In this document: in pieces, positions 34,453-43,906 of the stretch
Numbering within the stretch: position 1 is the stretch's first letter
Layout of the letters: every line of letters begins with the position of its first letter
From: Cryptomeria japonica
Taxonomy: Eukaryota > Streptophyta > Pinopsida > Cupressales > Cupressaceae
DNA: 64,000 nucleotides
Direction of reading: 5' to 3'
Assembly: GCF_030272615.1 (NCBI RefSeq)
Contig: NC_081412.1
Span: 697,607,156-697,671,155 of the forward strand
Notes under the pieces: generated by a model
Told to the model about the DNA's origin: nothing
Databases searched by the model: none
What the model saw: only the letters and a program-made list of their open reading frames with translations
Position numbers and translations under genes: made by a program

Positions 34453-35220
34453 TGTTAGGATTCCCATAGATACTGAGAGGGGGGGTGAATCAGTATCTAA
34501 CCAGTGAGTTGAATTTCTTGTCTTAAAACATGCATAACATATTATAATAGTGTACCGGTATGAAAGAAATAATGCAATAAACAGAAATGAAAGTAACCAC
34601 ATAAGAAACACACCATAACACAAGATTTTAACGAGGAAACCCAGTGTGGGAAAAACCTCAGTGGGATTTGTGACCCATAATATTCACTTATTGGCCAATA
34701 AGGGAATATTACTTACAATAGGAGGCCTGCACATGCAAGAAGGCCAAGTGCCTAGAGCTCACTACTCAATGGGAAGTCTCACTAACTTACAATGTGGATT
34801 ATGCAAATCCAATGTCTTGTACTACTTTGCAATAGCATCTTCAATGCCAGATTCAGTACCAGTTTCTTCTTTGTTGTTTACATATACCCCTTAACCTATA
34901 TTTCGCATAATAGGTCTACCTTCTATTTTTTCTCCATACATATAAAATGTCTACAATGATCTCTCTTATATATGAGAGTCATTTTACAACATGCCAAGTC
35001 GGCTTACAAAGTTTTTACAACAATAAACAAAATATAATATATCATAAATCATGTCGGCCTTTGTGCTGGTATGCTTCCTTTTTTTGTCGGTGCAGGTGTA
35101 GAGTGTAATCTGTTGATGTCGGTGTGATGCCTTGCCAGTGCCATAGGATTGTAAGGTTGCCATCAATGACAAAACCTTCAATCACCTTCAATGTCTCATT
35201 GGAGTGTGCATATGCCAATA
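34453..35220 (-). repeat. 5' LTR of element D
   Basis: 768 bp, very similar to 28661-29430. The outer end on the plus strand reads CCAATA, where the other copy keeps CCAACA. A TATA-like TATATAAGAG lies at 34963-34972 and the C-tract hairpin at 34469-34497, with a perfect 8-bp stem GATACTGA/TCAGTATC. Confidence 0.93.
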
Positions 35221-35225
35221 GCATG

Positions 35226-35290
35226 GTGTTTTTGTTTAAGATGCAAGGCGGGGATGTCCTTCATTGGATCTCCCTACCTTGACTGCATCA
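35226..35290 (+). repeat. 5' LTR of F, last part
   Basis: It follows D and the duplicated GCATG, matches the end of the 3' LTR of F, and ends CTGCATCA at 35290. Confidence 0.85.
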
Positions 35291-35528
35291 AATGGTATCA
35301 GAGCTAGTTTGTGAACCTATTGATCAAGGAAGATGATTTGCAGGTAGATTGTTGAACCTAGAGCTTGAGCTTGATGCAGTTAGTGGGTGGAGACTTGAAC
35401 AGATCACTGACAGAGGAAGACTGCAGAGTGGACCGATAGATCACTGAGGAGAGGCAACCAAAATCTATAGTCAGATTGCCAAACTAGATCAAGTGATGGG
35501 ACTCACTTTTCAATTAACCCCGAGAGTT
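35291..35528 (+). other. Internal region of F (238 bp, non-coding)
   Basis: It starts with the Met-type primer site AATGGTATCAGAG and runs straight to the second LTR. No ORF is present and no clear polypurine tract precedes the 3' LTR. Confidence 0.8.
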
Positions 35529-36426
35529 TGATGTAGGAGCACTAGAGTAGTTCTTACTGGTTTGAGCAGTTAGCAGTGGAATTTCTTGGAGATCATGGCA
35601 TTTCTTCTGGTTTCAGAGTTTAGCATTGTGGATTTGGATTTATCACCTTGAGTTCATTGTCTTTATCATGTTCGAGATTCATGGCATTTGGATTTGATCC
35701 TGGTGAGATATCGATTTCGGCTGGTATTGGTGTTTTCTTACTGGTTGGTCTTACAAAGTGTTTAGTGAAGTTGAATTGGGTTGCAGTTGGTTTCCGTTAC
35801 TTGTGGATCATTGAGTAATGTTTCTTGTGCCTTTTCCAATGTTCTTGGTAAACCATGTGATGTTTTATGCATATTGGAGATTTTCTTGGTGATTTGGGAC
35901 AACATGTTATTGTTAGCATGTTTCATTATGAACCGGTTGGTCTTTGGCCGACTTGATCGATTAGTTAATGCTTACAGATGGTATAAAGGGAATGTTTCAA
36001 GATTTATTTTGGGGAGAGAGGATAGAGATCAAACAAAGAAGAGATTGAGCAAAGATGTAGTTTTCAGAGAGATTCTAGTTTGGTAGGACCAAAGCTAGGA
36101 TGGCCAATGTATGGATTAGTGCAAAACAGTGGAAGCTGTTATCAGATGATGATTTGTTGAGAGGATGATCTATAGATATTAGATATGTGTTGTAAGCATT
36201 GTTTGTAATCCTGGGCTGTGGTCCAGCATGTGGCAAATATAATTCATTAAATTGTTATAAGAATTGTTCATACTAATTATCGGTTATGCATTCTGGTTGT
36301 TTTACTAGTTTCTCTTTCTGCTTTATCTATGTTGTGTTACTGGTTATCGATATCTTGCATAGTGTTTGTGTTTAAGCTGTAAGGCGGGTATGTCCTTTAT
36401 TGTATCTCCCTACCTTGACTGCATCA
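35529..36426 (+). repeat. 3' LTR of element F
   Basis: 898 bp from TGATGTAG to CTGCATCA, uninterrupted, and matching 27827-28660 plus 35226-35290. Confidence 0.88.
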
Positions 36427-37534
36427 CAAATGAATTCAACACCTTCCTCAGATGCACAAAAGCCTATCCCTCCACCTAAACCTCAAACCAAATCATTCAG
36501 TGGAGTAGAGAAGAGGAAGAAAGGGAAGCTTGAGAGAGTCTATGTGGAAGCCATTACAGAGGAAGATACAAAATCTGATGAAGTAGTGAAGGAAGTGAAG
36601 AAGACTACTTCCTTTGCCAGGGTAGTTGGGAAGCCACCATTCGGTGTAGTACAACAATTTGGAATGCCTCAACCCAGCAAGAAGCCCAAGTTGGAACTTG
36701 ATGAAGCTCTAAAAAATGGAAAAATAGAAGGTAACTGCACTATTGTGCCCCCCATTTCACTTAGTTAGGTAGTTGATGAAGTAGTGAATGATGGAAATTT
36801 GAAGAATATATCTGAATATTATGAGAATTGTGATGAGAATGATCAAAGAGAAATAGAGGAAGCCATTGTAAAGTACATGAATGTATATAGAGAATCCCTA
36901 ATAGAATTATCATCTATGATTCTGAAGGTTTATATGAAAGTTTGGATGTCAGAAGACATATGACTAGTTTTGAAGATGAAAGAATAAAAGAATATGTATT
37001 AGTTAATTTGTGCTCTATAATTTCAAAGAGTGAAGTTGAAAGACTTCTCAAGATTGCAAAGAGAAGATTTAGAAGCAAAAAAAGAGTTAATAAGATCATG
37101 CTCAGAAAATTTGATGAAGTGGCTAAAGAGACATAAACAATTTTGAAACAAGTTTTGGAAGAGAACGGGTATGAAGTAAATCCAGCAAAAGTTGACACCC
37201 CTCTAGAAATACATACATAAGATAATACCTCCACTTTGTATGAGTATTAAAAAGATCAAGATACAATTGGAGATGATATTGCTGATAATTAGAAGGTTAC
37301 TGACTTTGGTGAAGCTGATCAAACTCCTCCGGTGATAAATGTTGAATCTTAGAAGGCAGTTGAGGAGGTTGGAAATTGGAAGGGAGAGGATGCTAAGAAA
37401 GGAGAAGAAGTAGAGAAGGAAGAGAAGGAGAAGGATGGAGATAAGATTGAACATGTTCCAATGGCAAGAGACACTATGGATAAGGGCAAGCAGATTATTT
37501 GTGACAAAAATCTCACCAAAGGGCCTATAGATTT
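36427..37534 (+). pseudogene. H ORF2, middle part: Lys-rich and coiled-coil, broken
   Basis: It continues ORF2 of H after F, in frame at the junction. The first part (to 36768) is rich in Pro, Lys and Glu (PIPPPKPQTK, SFSGVEKRKKGKLE) and ends in TAG at a point where the reading continues. It then gives an acidic helix, a frameshift near 36930 and a Lys/Arg-rich stretch (RLLKIAKRRFRSKKRVNK) to 37136. A Glu-rich stretch ends in GPIDF, split by the solo LTR N at 37535. The same basic-then-acidic order is found in ORF2 of D and G. Confidence 0.65.
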
Positions 37535-37850
37535 TGTAATCACATAAATCTGTCCACTTAATTAAAATGAATATTTAGTATTTATTTGATTATTTAACCA
37601 TCAATCAATAATTAATTAAATTAATATATTTAATTAATTCATCTTAACCCTCTTCTCCTATTAATTAAATAAATTATTCAATTTATTTGATTTAATTCAC
37701 TTAACCAAATTCAGACCATTAATTAAATAAATAAATCATATTTATTTAATTAAATTTTCTCTCGCATTTAAATAAATTAATATTTATTTAAATCCCCCAA
37801 AATCCCACCTCTCACATTTAAATAAATTAACATTTATTTAAATCACATTT

Positions 37851-38095
37851 ATCCTTCACCCACTTGTATTTTCCTACAAATGCAAGTTGCACAACTATTT
37901 CAAATAAAACATTTATTTAAATCACCTTTATCCTTCACCCACTTGTATTTTCCTACAAATGCAAGTTGCACAACTATTTTAAATAAATTATTTATTTAAA
38001 TCACCTTTATCCTCCACCCACTTGCATTTTCCTACAAATGCAAGTTGCACAACTATTTTAAATAAATTATTTATTTAAAATCCTATTTATCCTCA
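37851..38095 (+). repeat. Three tandem copies of a 79-bp unit in N
   Basis: The units repeat at a 79-bp spacing. Each has an inverted repeat, best in the third copy at 38021-38044, where CTTGCATTT and AAATGCAAG flank a 6-base loop; the first two copies (37863-37886, 37942-37965) have one G-T wobble. Confidence 0.8.
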
Positions 38096-38097
38096 CC

Positions 38098-38400
38098 CAC
38101 TTGAAACCTTTAATGGTTTCCCTTAAAGTCTTCAAACTTAATGGCTTCCTTCTAGAGTCTTCTCAAACCTTTAATGGTTTCCCTTAAAGTCTTCAAAACT
38201 TAATGGCTTTAAAGTCTTCAAACTTGATGGCTTCCTTCTATAGTCTTCTTAAGCCTTTAATGGTTTCCCTTAAAGTCTTCAAACTTAATGGCTTCCCTTA
38301 AAGTCTTCTTAAGACTTTAATTGCTTCCCTTAAAGTCTTCAAGCCTTTAATGGTTTCCCTCAAAGTCTTCAAGCATTTTAATGCTTTATCTTCCTTTTAC
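38098..38400 (+). repeat. Tandem repeat with AAAGTCTTCAA and AATGGTTTCCC
   Basis: About eight to nine imperfect units of 30-35 bases alternate CTTTAATGGTTTCCCTTAA with AGTCTTCAAACTTAATGGC. No coding meaning is seen. Confidence 0.65.
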
Positions 38401-39010
38401 TCATTTAAACAAATTAATATTTATTTGAATATTTATCCAAATGCAAATTACACCATTTAATTGAAATAAATGATTTTATTTTAATTGAAAATACCAAAAT
38501 TCTTCCCACTTGCATTTTCCTACAAAATCCACTTGCATGCCTAAACCCCTTCTAGATTATTCTAAACCTTTCCTAATTAACCTAATCCATCCCCTAAATA
38601 TTGTCACATTCCTAAGCAAATTGAAGTCACTTCTCAAAGACTCCAAAGTCTTTTAAAAGCAATTAATGCTTTGTCTGTTCAACAAATTAACCTCTAAAGT
38701 CTTCCAAACCCCTTATGGCTCTTACATGACCATTAATGGTTAATTCCACTTGCACCCATGGTTAAGGACTTTGACCCCTAACTTAACCCTCATGTAACCC
38801 ATGTGTCTCTTCAAAGCATTTATTTCTTTGACTAGGGTAACCATCATGTCCCCTCAAGCATTTAATGCTCCTTATCTCTCCTCTCAAGCCTCCTCATGGT
38901 GACACTTGTCAACATGGGATTGGGTTGAAAGTCTCACATGGATTGAATATCTTTCAATCCTAACCCTTGTTAAGATTGCTCAATCTTAACCCTTCATTTC
39001 CCCATTTCTT

Positions 39011-39020
39011 CTATAAATAG
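39011..39020 (+). promoter_or_regulatory. TATA box of solo LTR N
   Basis: CTATAAATAG matches the plant TATA consensus, and AT-rich, tandem-repeat sequence lies upstream. It could still drive transcription into the right-hand part of H. Confidence 0.55.
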
Positions 39021-39430
39021 AACCCTTCTCCTCAAGCAAAAAAGGAAGCCTTAGAGTATTGTTGTTATACAGGCATTAGCATAGAGCTTTCTCATAGCAT
39101 CACTATCTACACTTGCATAGCATTTTCTTATCATATTCAACCATCTTGAATCTCCATATGGCATCCATGGCTAGTGCTAAAAGATGAGAGCTACACTCAT
39201 TTGGGACTTGGAGAGGAGAGGAACAAGGGAGAAGCATCGAAAGGCATCATGGAAGCATCTTAGGGAGGCTCTTCTCCTTTCTTTTATTTTGTTAAACTTC
39301 TTTCATGCTTTTTGAAATCTCTTTTGATATGTTTGGAATGGTTTTTAGTTCTTTGTTTTGTTTTTATGGTTGAAACTAACTTATTAACATTGAACTTTGT
39401 TGTTGCCTTGTCCCCATTTCCATGACATCA

Positions 39431-40260
39431 GATTTTAATTCTCCATTTCTAGTCCAAGCACTCAAGCTTGTAGCACTTGCATAGGCCAAGGAAAGTGAAG
39501 ATATATTGAAGTATCACTCTAAAGACAAAGAACTGATATGCATGGTGATAAGTGTGTTGGAGAAAATTTTGCTATCTTTTAAGCAAGATTTAGTAGACTC
39601 ACCCTCCAGTATTCTAAGGAGCATGCTAAAAGCAATTGATTCTCATTTTGTATCCTTAGAGAAAACACTGAAAGGAAAGGTACTTAGTCAATTTAATGTT
39701 ATGTAGTTAAGGATAATTTTGAAAATGGTTGAAGGTGATAAAGTTAGTTTGATCTCTGGTTTGAAGACTATTTAGGAGGCACTAAATGAAGGCGGTAAGA
39801 TATACAAATCACGTCTTATTTTGCCTAAGTTTACAATTGACATTAATAAGAAGATAAAGGAATGTGAAGGATAGTTAGCCGATATATCTCAATCTTATGA
39901 CCCTCAATTAGTTTTTGCTAGTAACTATGAAGCTCAGGTGATGGCTCTACTGGACAAAATCAAGAGCCTTAATTAGGAAAAAGACAAAGTGGCTGGCAGA
40001 GTGGGAGAACTCAAGAATTTAATAACTCCCCAGTTGGACACCTTGCTGAGTAGTTAGTAGGATGCTATGAATACTCTAAATAAGATTATTCTGACAGATC
40101 TTAGAGGAGCAGAGATGCATGCTTATTTGTTTAGTTCTCTTATCAATATATTGGAGAATTTGAAGAAAGGCTAGGATGATCACCTGCAGTCCCTGAAGAC
40201 CATTTTTGTAGACATCTTTAAATTCATGTAAGATATTGAGTATACCCTTGTACATAAATT
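39431..40260 (+). pseudogene. H ORF2, C-terminal coiled-coil part, broken
   Basis: It resumes after N and gives FNSPFLVQALKLVALA, then an open segment to 39706 (ELICMVISVLEKILLSFKQD and further helix). Several stops follow, but helical heptads continue to about 40230. It corresponds to the C-terminal coiled coil of D ORF2 (30298-29783) and of G. The polypurine region begins at 40277. Confidence 0.6.
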
Positions 40261-40276
40261 TTGGCAGATACCTATC

Positions 40277-40432
40277 TTTGGCATTGTTGTCAAAGGGGGA
40301 GAGAGAGGAATAAAAAATGATGTTTATTCTCAGGGGGAGCTTGTTGAGCTTATTGAGTTGTTGAGTTTTGAAGTTTTGTAGTGATAGTGACATTTTTTAT
40401 CAAATGTTGCCATCAATGCCAAAGGAGGAGAT
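40277..40432 (+). other. Polypurine tract region of H
   Basis: Block 1 (TTTGGCATTGTTGTCAAAG plus a G run) is at 40277-40302, block 2 (TTGCCATCAATGCCAAA then GGAGGAGAT) at 40407-40432, directly before the 3' LTR. Confidence 0.82.
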
Positions 40433-41540
40433 TGTTGGAAAGAGACACCGTACTGATTGATTTTAGTGCATGAGGAATGTTTTTGGGTTGTCATTGATGG
40501 CAAATCAGATCAGATATCACATGCTGTATTTGCAAAATTATTCTATCAGAAGTTTGATATTCATTTTTGCTTAAGTCTAGAAGGCGGAATACAAAGTATG
40601 GGTACATTGAGAAGATCTCCATTTTGGTTGCATAGTTTTGATTGTGGTGAAAGATTTAGATGGTTAGATGTTTGATACATCTATATTCACAATCCTAGGA
40701 CATCTGGTATTGATTCTTGTGGAAGATTGAAGATCCGGTATCTGGTAATTCATGAAGAATAGAGTTACTTTGGTGTAGCGTGTGGTGTAGAATCTTTGGG
40801 ATGATTTTGGTGATTTGTTTTGAGTTGAGGTGGTCAAATCGACATGTGTGAAGCTTATTATCAATTTGTTTAGGTCTGCATATGGATTGGTAATCAGATT
40901 GAGCTGACTTATGGTTACACATTTCATGTTGCGTGTTATGCGGCTTTTGAGGTCGACATGGAAATCAATTTATTTTGTTGATATAGATATAAGATGAATT
41001 CGTTTGAGTGTGAAAAGATTGTATGAGTGATTGTGAAAAGTTTTGTGTGTGTGATTGAATTTTTTTATGCTCTGGTACATGACAAAGCAACAGAACAGAG
41101 CAGAGAGACAGAGAAAAAAGACCTTTTGCGCTTAACCAGAACTACAATTTGGCATTAGTAGATGTTATTCACTCAGACATTCTTGTTGTCATTGTAAATA
41201 TTTGTAAGGAAGTGATCCTTCCTCTAGGTTGTAGCCCTCTTTTGTAATTGAGCAATGTGCTCTAGGAAGTGTGCTTGAATGCATGTGCATTCTCCTCTTG
41301 TAATATTATTATACTCCTAATCACAATATTATAATATTGTGGGTCTCAATACCACCATTGTTTTTCCCTTTCCACATTTCCACATAAAAATTCTGGTGTT
41401 ATGGTTTTGTGCTTGTTTGAATTTATTTTATGCACTTTACTTTTATTCATTTGTATTTAGTGGTTAAAGAATCAGTTTAAGAAAGTTGTTAATTGCAGAA
41501 CACTAATTCACCCCCCTCTAAGTGTTCATTTATTATAATA
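40433..41540 (+). repeat. 3' LTR of element H
   Basis: 1,108 bp from TGTTGGAAAGAG to ATTATAATA, where the last bases have decayed from AACA as kept at 17633. U3 block at 40488-40503, C-tract at 41501-41524. The duplication GTATG follows. Confidence 0.92.
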
Positions 41541-42600
41541 GTATGTTATTAATTTTTTAGTTGTCTCTATTTAATTAATTCAATTTTTTCTTTCCTTCTA
41601 ATTACTCTCATTCCTTGTATTTTGTGGTTTAGTAATATTTTATCTTTTATTTTTGTCCATATATTTAGAGATTTGGGTCTTCTAAAAATCTCCCTCTTCT
41701 CTCTTCTCATGGGTTTTCCCCTGATAATGGATCATAGATTTTGATGTGAAACGTTGGGAATCAAACTTATTCCTAGTTTTATTCAGAAAGGCATGCCAAG
41801 AACATCATGGACTATGGGAATTCCATGATTATAATCGTTATTGTGTTGTTTAAATATTATTTTGTGAAATGGTAGTCTATTAGAATTTAGACAATTAAAT
41901 AATTTTTTTCAATTATCCCTTTCATTAAGGAAGGCACTATTGTGTCTCTCACAACACACTCCATTTTGATTTTGGAAATGTGGAACCCCTTTTGCACTAT
42001 TGTTTAGGTAAGATTCATTCTTGTTGGATCTCATTCTTTAATATCAAATAACGTTTTTTTTTAGTATTCTAAGGATGGTTATCAACTCAATTTAATGTCT
42101 TAGTAAAATTGTCTTGTTAAAATAACAAGTTGAAATTGTGAGTTTTGGACATACTCTTAGAAATGATCATATCATACACATTTTCTCCACAAATAAGAAT
42201 TATAAGTTTCAATAGTAAAATTTTGTGAAGATCAATGAATATGTAAAGCAGTGATGATATCAAATAATGTGTGTTGGATAAGAGATCGCCACTCGTTTAC
42301 ATTGACTGTAGAAGAGAGAACAAGATTATATAGACATTGTTGTTTAAAATTTCAAATGATTAAATCAAAATCATAATGAGCACATACCTAGGTCACCCTC
42401 CTGCTAGTGTGGGTATGATATAATAGGGGCATGTGCCATGGTTGTCTATGGTCTAGAGCCACTCCCCTCTCCATGCTCGTAGTACCTAGGTACCTCAGGA
42501 TGTAGGCCTATCAAGGATGACCAACATAAGCTCGAGATCAACCTCTCTAGTGCTATCTCCTCCACATCTCTCACTGCACCCTCTTCTCCCTTCTCTACTA
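41541..42600. other. Right flank of H, no gene seen
   Basis: AT-rich sequence without a clear ORF, repeat or element end after the GTATG duplication. The last 200 bases lead into the mobile-domain pseudogene. Confidence 0.5.
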
Positions 42601-42637
42601 CCACTAGAGGATACAAGGATATGGTGTTAGGATCTAT

Positions 42638-43906
42638 ATGATTGGGGGTATCATTCTCCTCCTAATCATCATCCTCATCATCCTCCTCCTCCTAATCCCC
42701 ATTCTCATCCTCATCATCCTCCTGCTTGTCTGTACCATCATCCCCCTTTTGTCCTCCCTCCCCCTCTATGTCAACTTCCTCTTGATCTCCCTCCTCCTCT
42801 ATCTCATCTTGGTAATCTCGAGTCATGATCCTTGGAGGCCTCGTGATCATCACTATGCAAATCAACTTCTCTCATCCATGGGCTGGGATTTCCCCTCAGA
42901 TAGTCTAATAGGAATATGGCTCTGATGTAGTTCCTATCCCACCATATTATATAGATATGTTGCACTTTGACATCATCATTGAATGGCACCACTATGTCTG
43001 TATCCTCATCATCCAAATATGTAAGCTCTATTTCATCACTGGTAGGCCTAGGGACTTCTCCTAGTTTCACGCCAACTCGAGAGTGTCATATGTAGAACCA
43101 AATGGCTGAAGGAATGCTCTTCTCTAAACCAAACTTTTGCCTCACTTGAATAGGAGGGGATGACGATGTAGTTGTGGTGGCCCTCTAGGAAGCGATTCCT
43201 CTGCATGAGGCGAAGTTGTTTGTGTTGATCTGGCCAAGTGGCCATCTGTCGGCATGACCTCCAAATAATATCATCTTATCACAATATATCAATAGTAACT
43301 CTCTAGTATAACATATCACACCTCTACCATGGTCTAGTGAGTGGATAATAATAGGACCTAGGTCCATCGATGTACAAATCCTTTCGAAATTTTGTAGGCT
43401 TGGTACACATAATATGCTTGAACATCTAGACTTGTAAAAGGGTGCAAGTCATCAAACTCATTCCCTCACCATATGAAAAATCTCCCAAATCATGGTAGAG
43501 ATGGTCTAGCATGCACCATCCCCATGCAAATACAATGTGTTACTCCTCCATTGCATAGATGGCTTATGTGAGGCCCATGTGCATGTGACTGCCTTATCCA
43601 TTAGGGAATATGGCTAGCCCTGTTGTATCTATCATCAATCTCCTCACAAGTAGAACTTTGCTAGTAGGATGAATTAGCCAATTGATGAAGATCCTACCCT
43701 TTGTCTTCACACACATAGGTCTACCAATACAATACATTTTCCCTCTCCTCAAATTTTTAAATGTGTGATTTGTTTGATATCTCACAATTTGTCCTCTAAT
43801 AGGGAGCCTGAAAATGTGGTACACATCCTCTAGTTTCATTGTCATTTCCCCTACAAGTAGGACAAAGGTGGAAGTATCTAGATCCTATTGGCATGTGTTC
43901 AAAGTA
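42638..43906 (-). pseudogene. Plant mobile domain (aminotransferase-like) gene, decayed
   Basis: On the minus strand the N-terminal signature STFVLLVGEMTMKLEDVYHI followed by LPIRG near 43880-43790 recalls the T..L..GEMT.TL.DV..LLGLP..G motif of plant mobile domain proteins, found in transposons and a few host genes. Further pieces, in three frames, follow at 43367, 43245 and 43070 (a WWDRNYIRAIF segment and an acidic C-terminal tail rich in Asp, Glu and Gly). There are several stops and at least three frameshifts. Element I lies directly upstream at 43907, so the N-terminus is cut off. It is most likely a transposase-associated remnant. Confidence 0.6.

Larger units (their letters stand above)
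28661..35220 (-). mobile_element. Element D: best-preserved pol-less LTR retrotransposon
   Basis: Minus-strand element with LTRs at 34453-35220 (5') and 28661-29430 (3') and target duplication GCATG at 28656-28660 and 35221-35225. Internal order on the minus strand: Met-type primer site, ORF1 (coiled coil plus four zinc knuckles), a 450-base spacer with many stops, ORF2 of 1,047 codons with only four nonsense codons, then the polypurine tract. The 5.0 kb of internal sequence is fully accounted for and contains no pol. It is the youngest member of the nest by position, since it sits inside F, which sits inside H. Confidence 0.93.
27827..36426 (+). mobile_element. Element F: very short non-coding LTR retrotransposon (carries D)
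   Basis: LTRs of 899 bp (27827-28660 plus 35226-35290) and 898 bp (35529-36426) surround only 238 bp. The ends form a perfect 8-bp inverted repeat, TGATGCAG and CTGCATCA. The primer site AATGGTATCAGAG follows the first LTR. There is no coding capacity, as in TRIM or LARD-like elements. It lies within ORF2 of H and has itself been entered by D. A clean target duplication is missing: AAAAC precedes and CAAAT follows, and the ORF of H joins in frame across it. Confidence 0.85.
37535..39430 (+). mobile_element. N: solo LTR, probably gypsy-type
   Basis: A 1,896-bp block starts TGTAATCACA and ends GACATCA, flanked by the duplication GATTT at 37530-37534 and 39431-39435. Removing it and one duplication restores the H reading (ID-FNSPFLVQALK). 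No primer site, polypurine tract or coding sequence is present, as expected after LTR-LTR recombination. A strong TATA box CTATAAATAG lies at 39011-39020. The 5' part is AT-rich with TTTAATTAAATAA motifs, and two tandem arrays lie inside. Confidence 0.85.
8957..41540 (+). mobile_element. Element H: outermost pol-less LTR retrotransposon of the nest
   Basis: Its LTRs start TGTTGG at 8957 and end at 41540, flanked on both sides by the 5-bp duplication GTATG (8952-8956 and 41541-41545). Native pieces are 8957-9297, 16831-18131, 25645-27826, 36427-37534 and 39431-41540, about 7.0 kb after removing inserts and their duplications; the arithmetic closes exactly. It has the Met-type primer site ATTGGTATTAGAGCC at 17634, ORF1 with coiled coil and zinc knuckles, a long ORF2 and a polypurine tract at 40421-40432. 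No protease, integrase, RT or RNase H motif occurs in its own sequence, so it should depend on another element's enzymes. Confidence 0.9.

Noticed and set aside
27822-36431. 5-bp duplication for element F
   Set aside because: AAAAC and CAAAT do not match in any register; recorded as missing rather than forced.
38098-38400. Possible CRISPR-like array (regular short repeats)
   Set aside because: Units are imperfect, adjacent and without distinct spacers, and lie in a plant solo LTR.
42638-42925. Plus-strand ORF of Leu/Ile-rich residues that looks like a membrane protein
   Set aside because: It is the complement of an acidic, Asp/Glu-coding tail of the minus-strand mobile-domain remnant and a CCTCAT-type low-complexity run, with no independent support.
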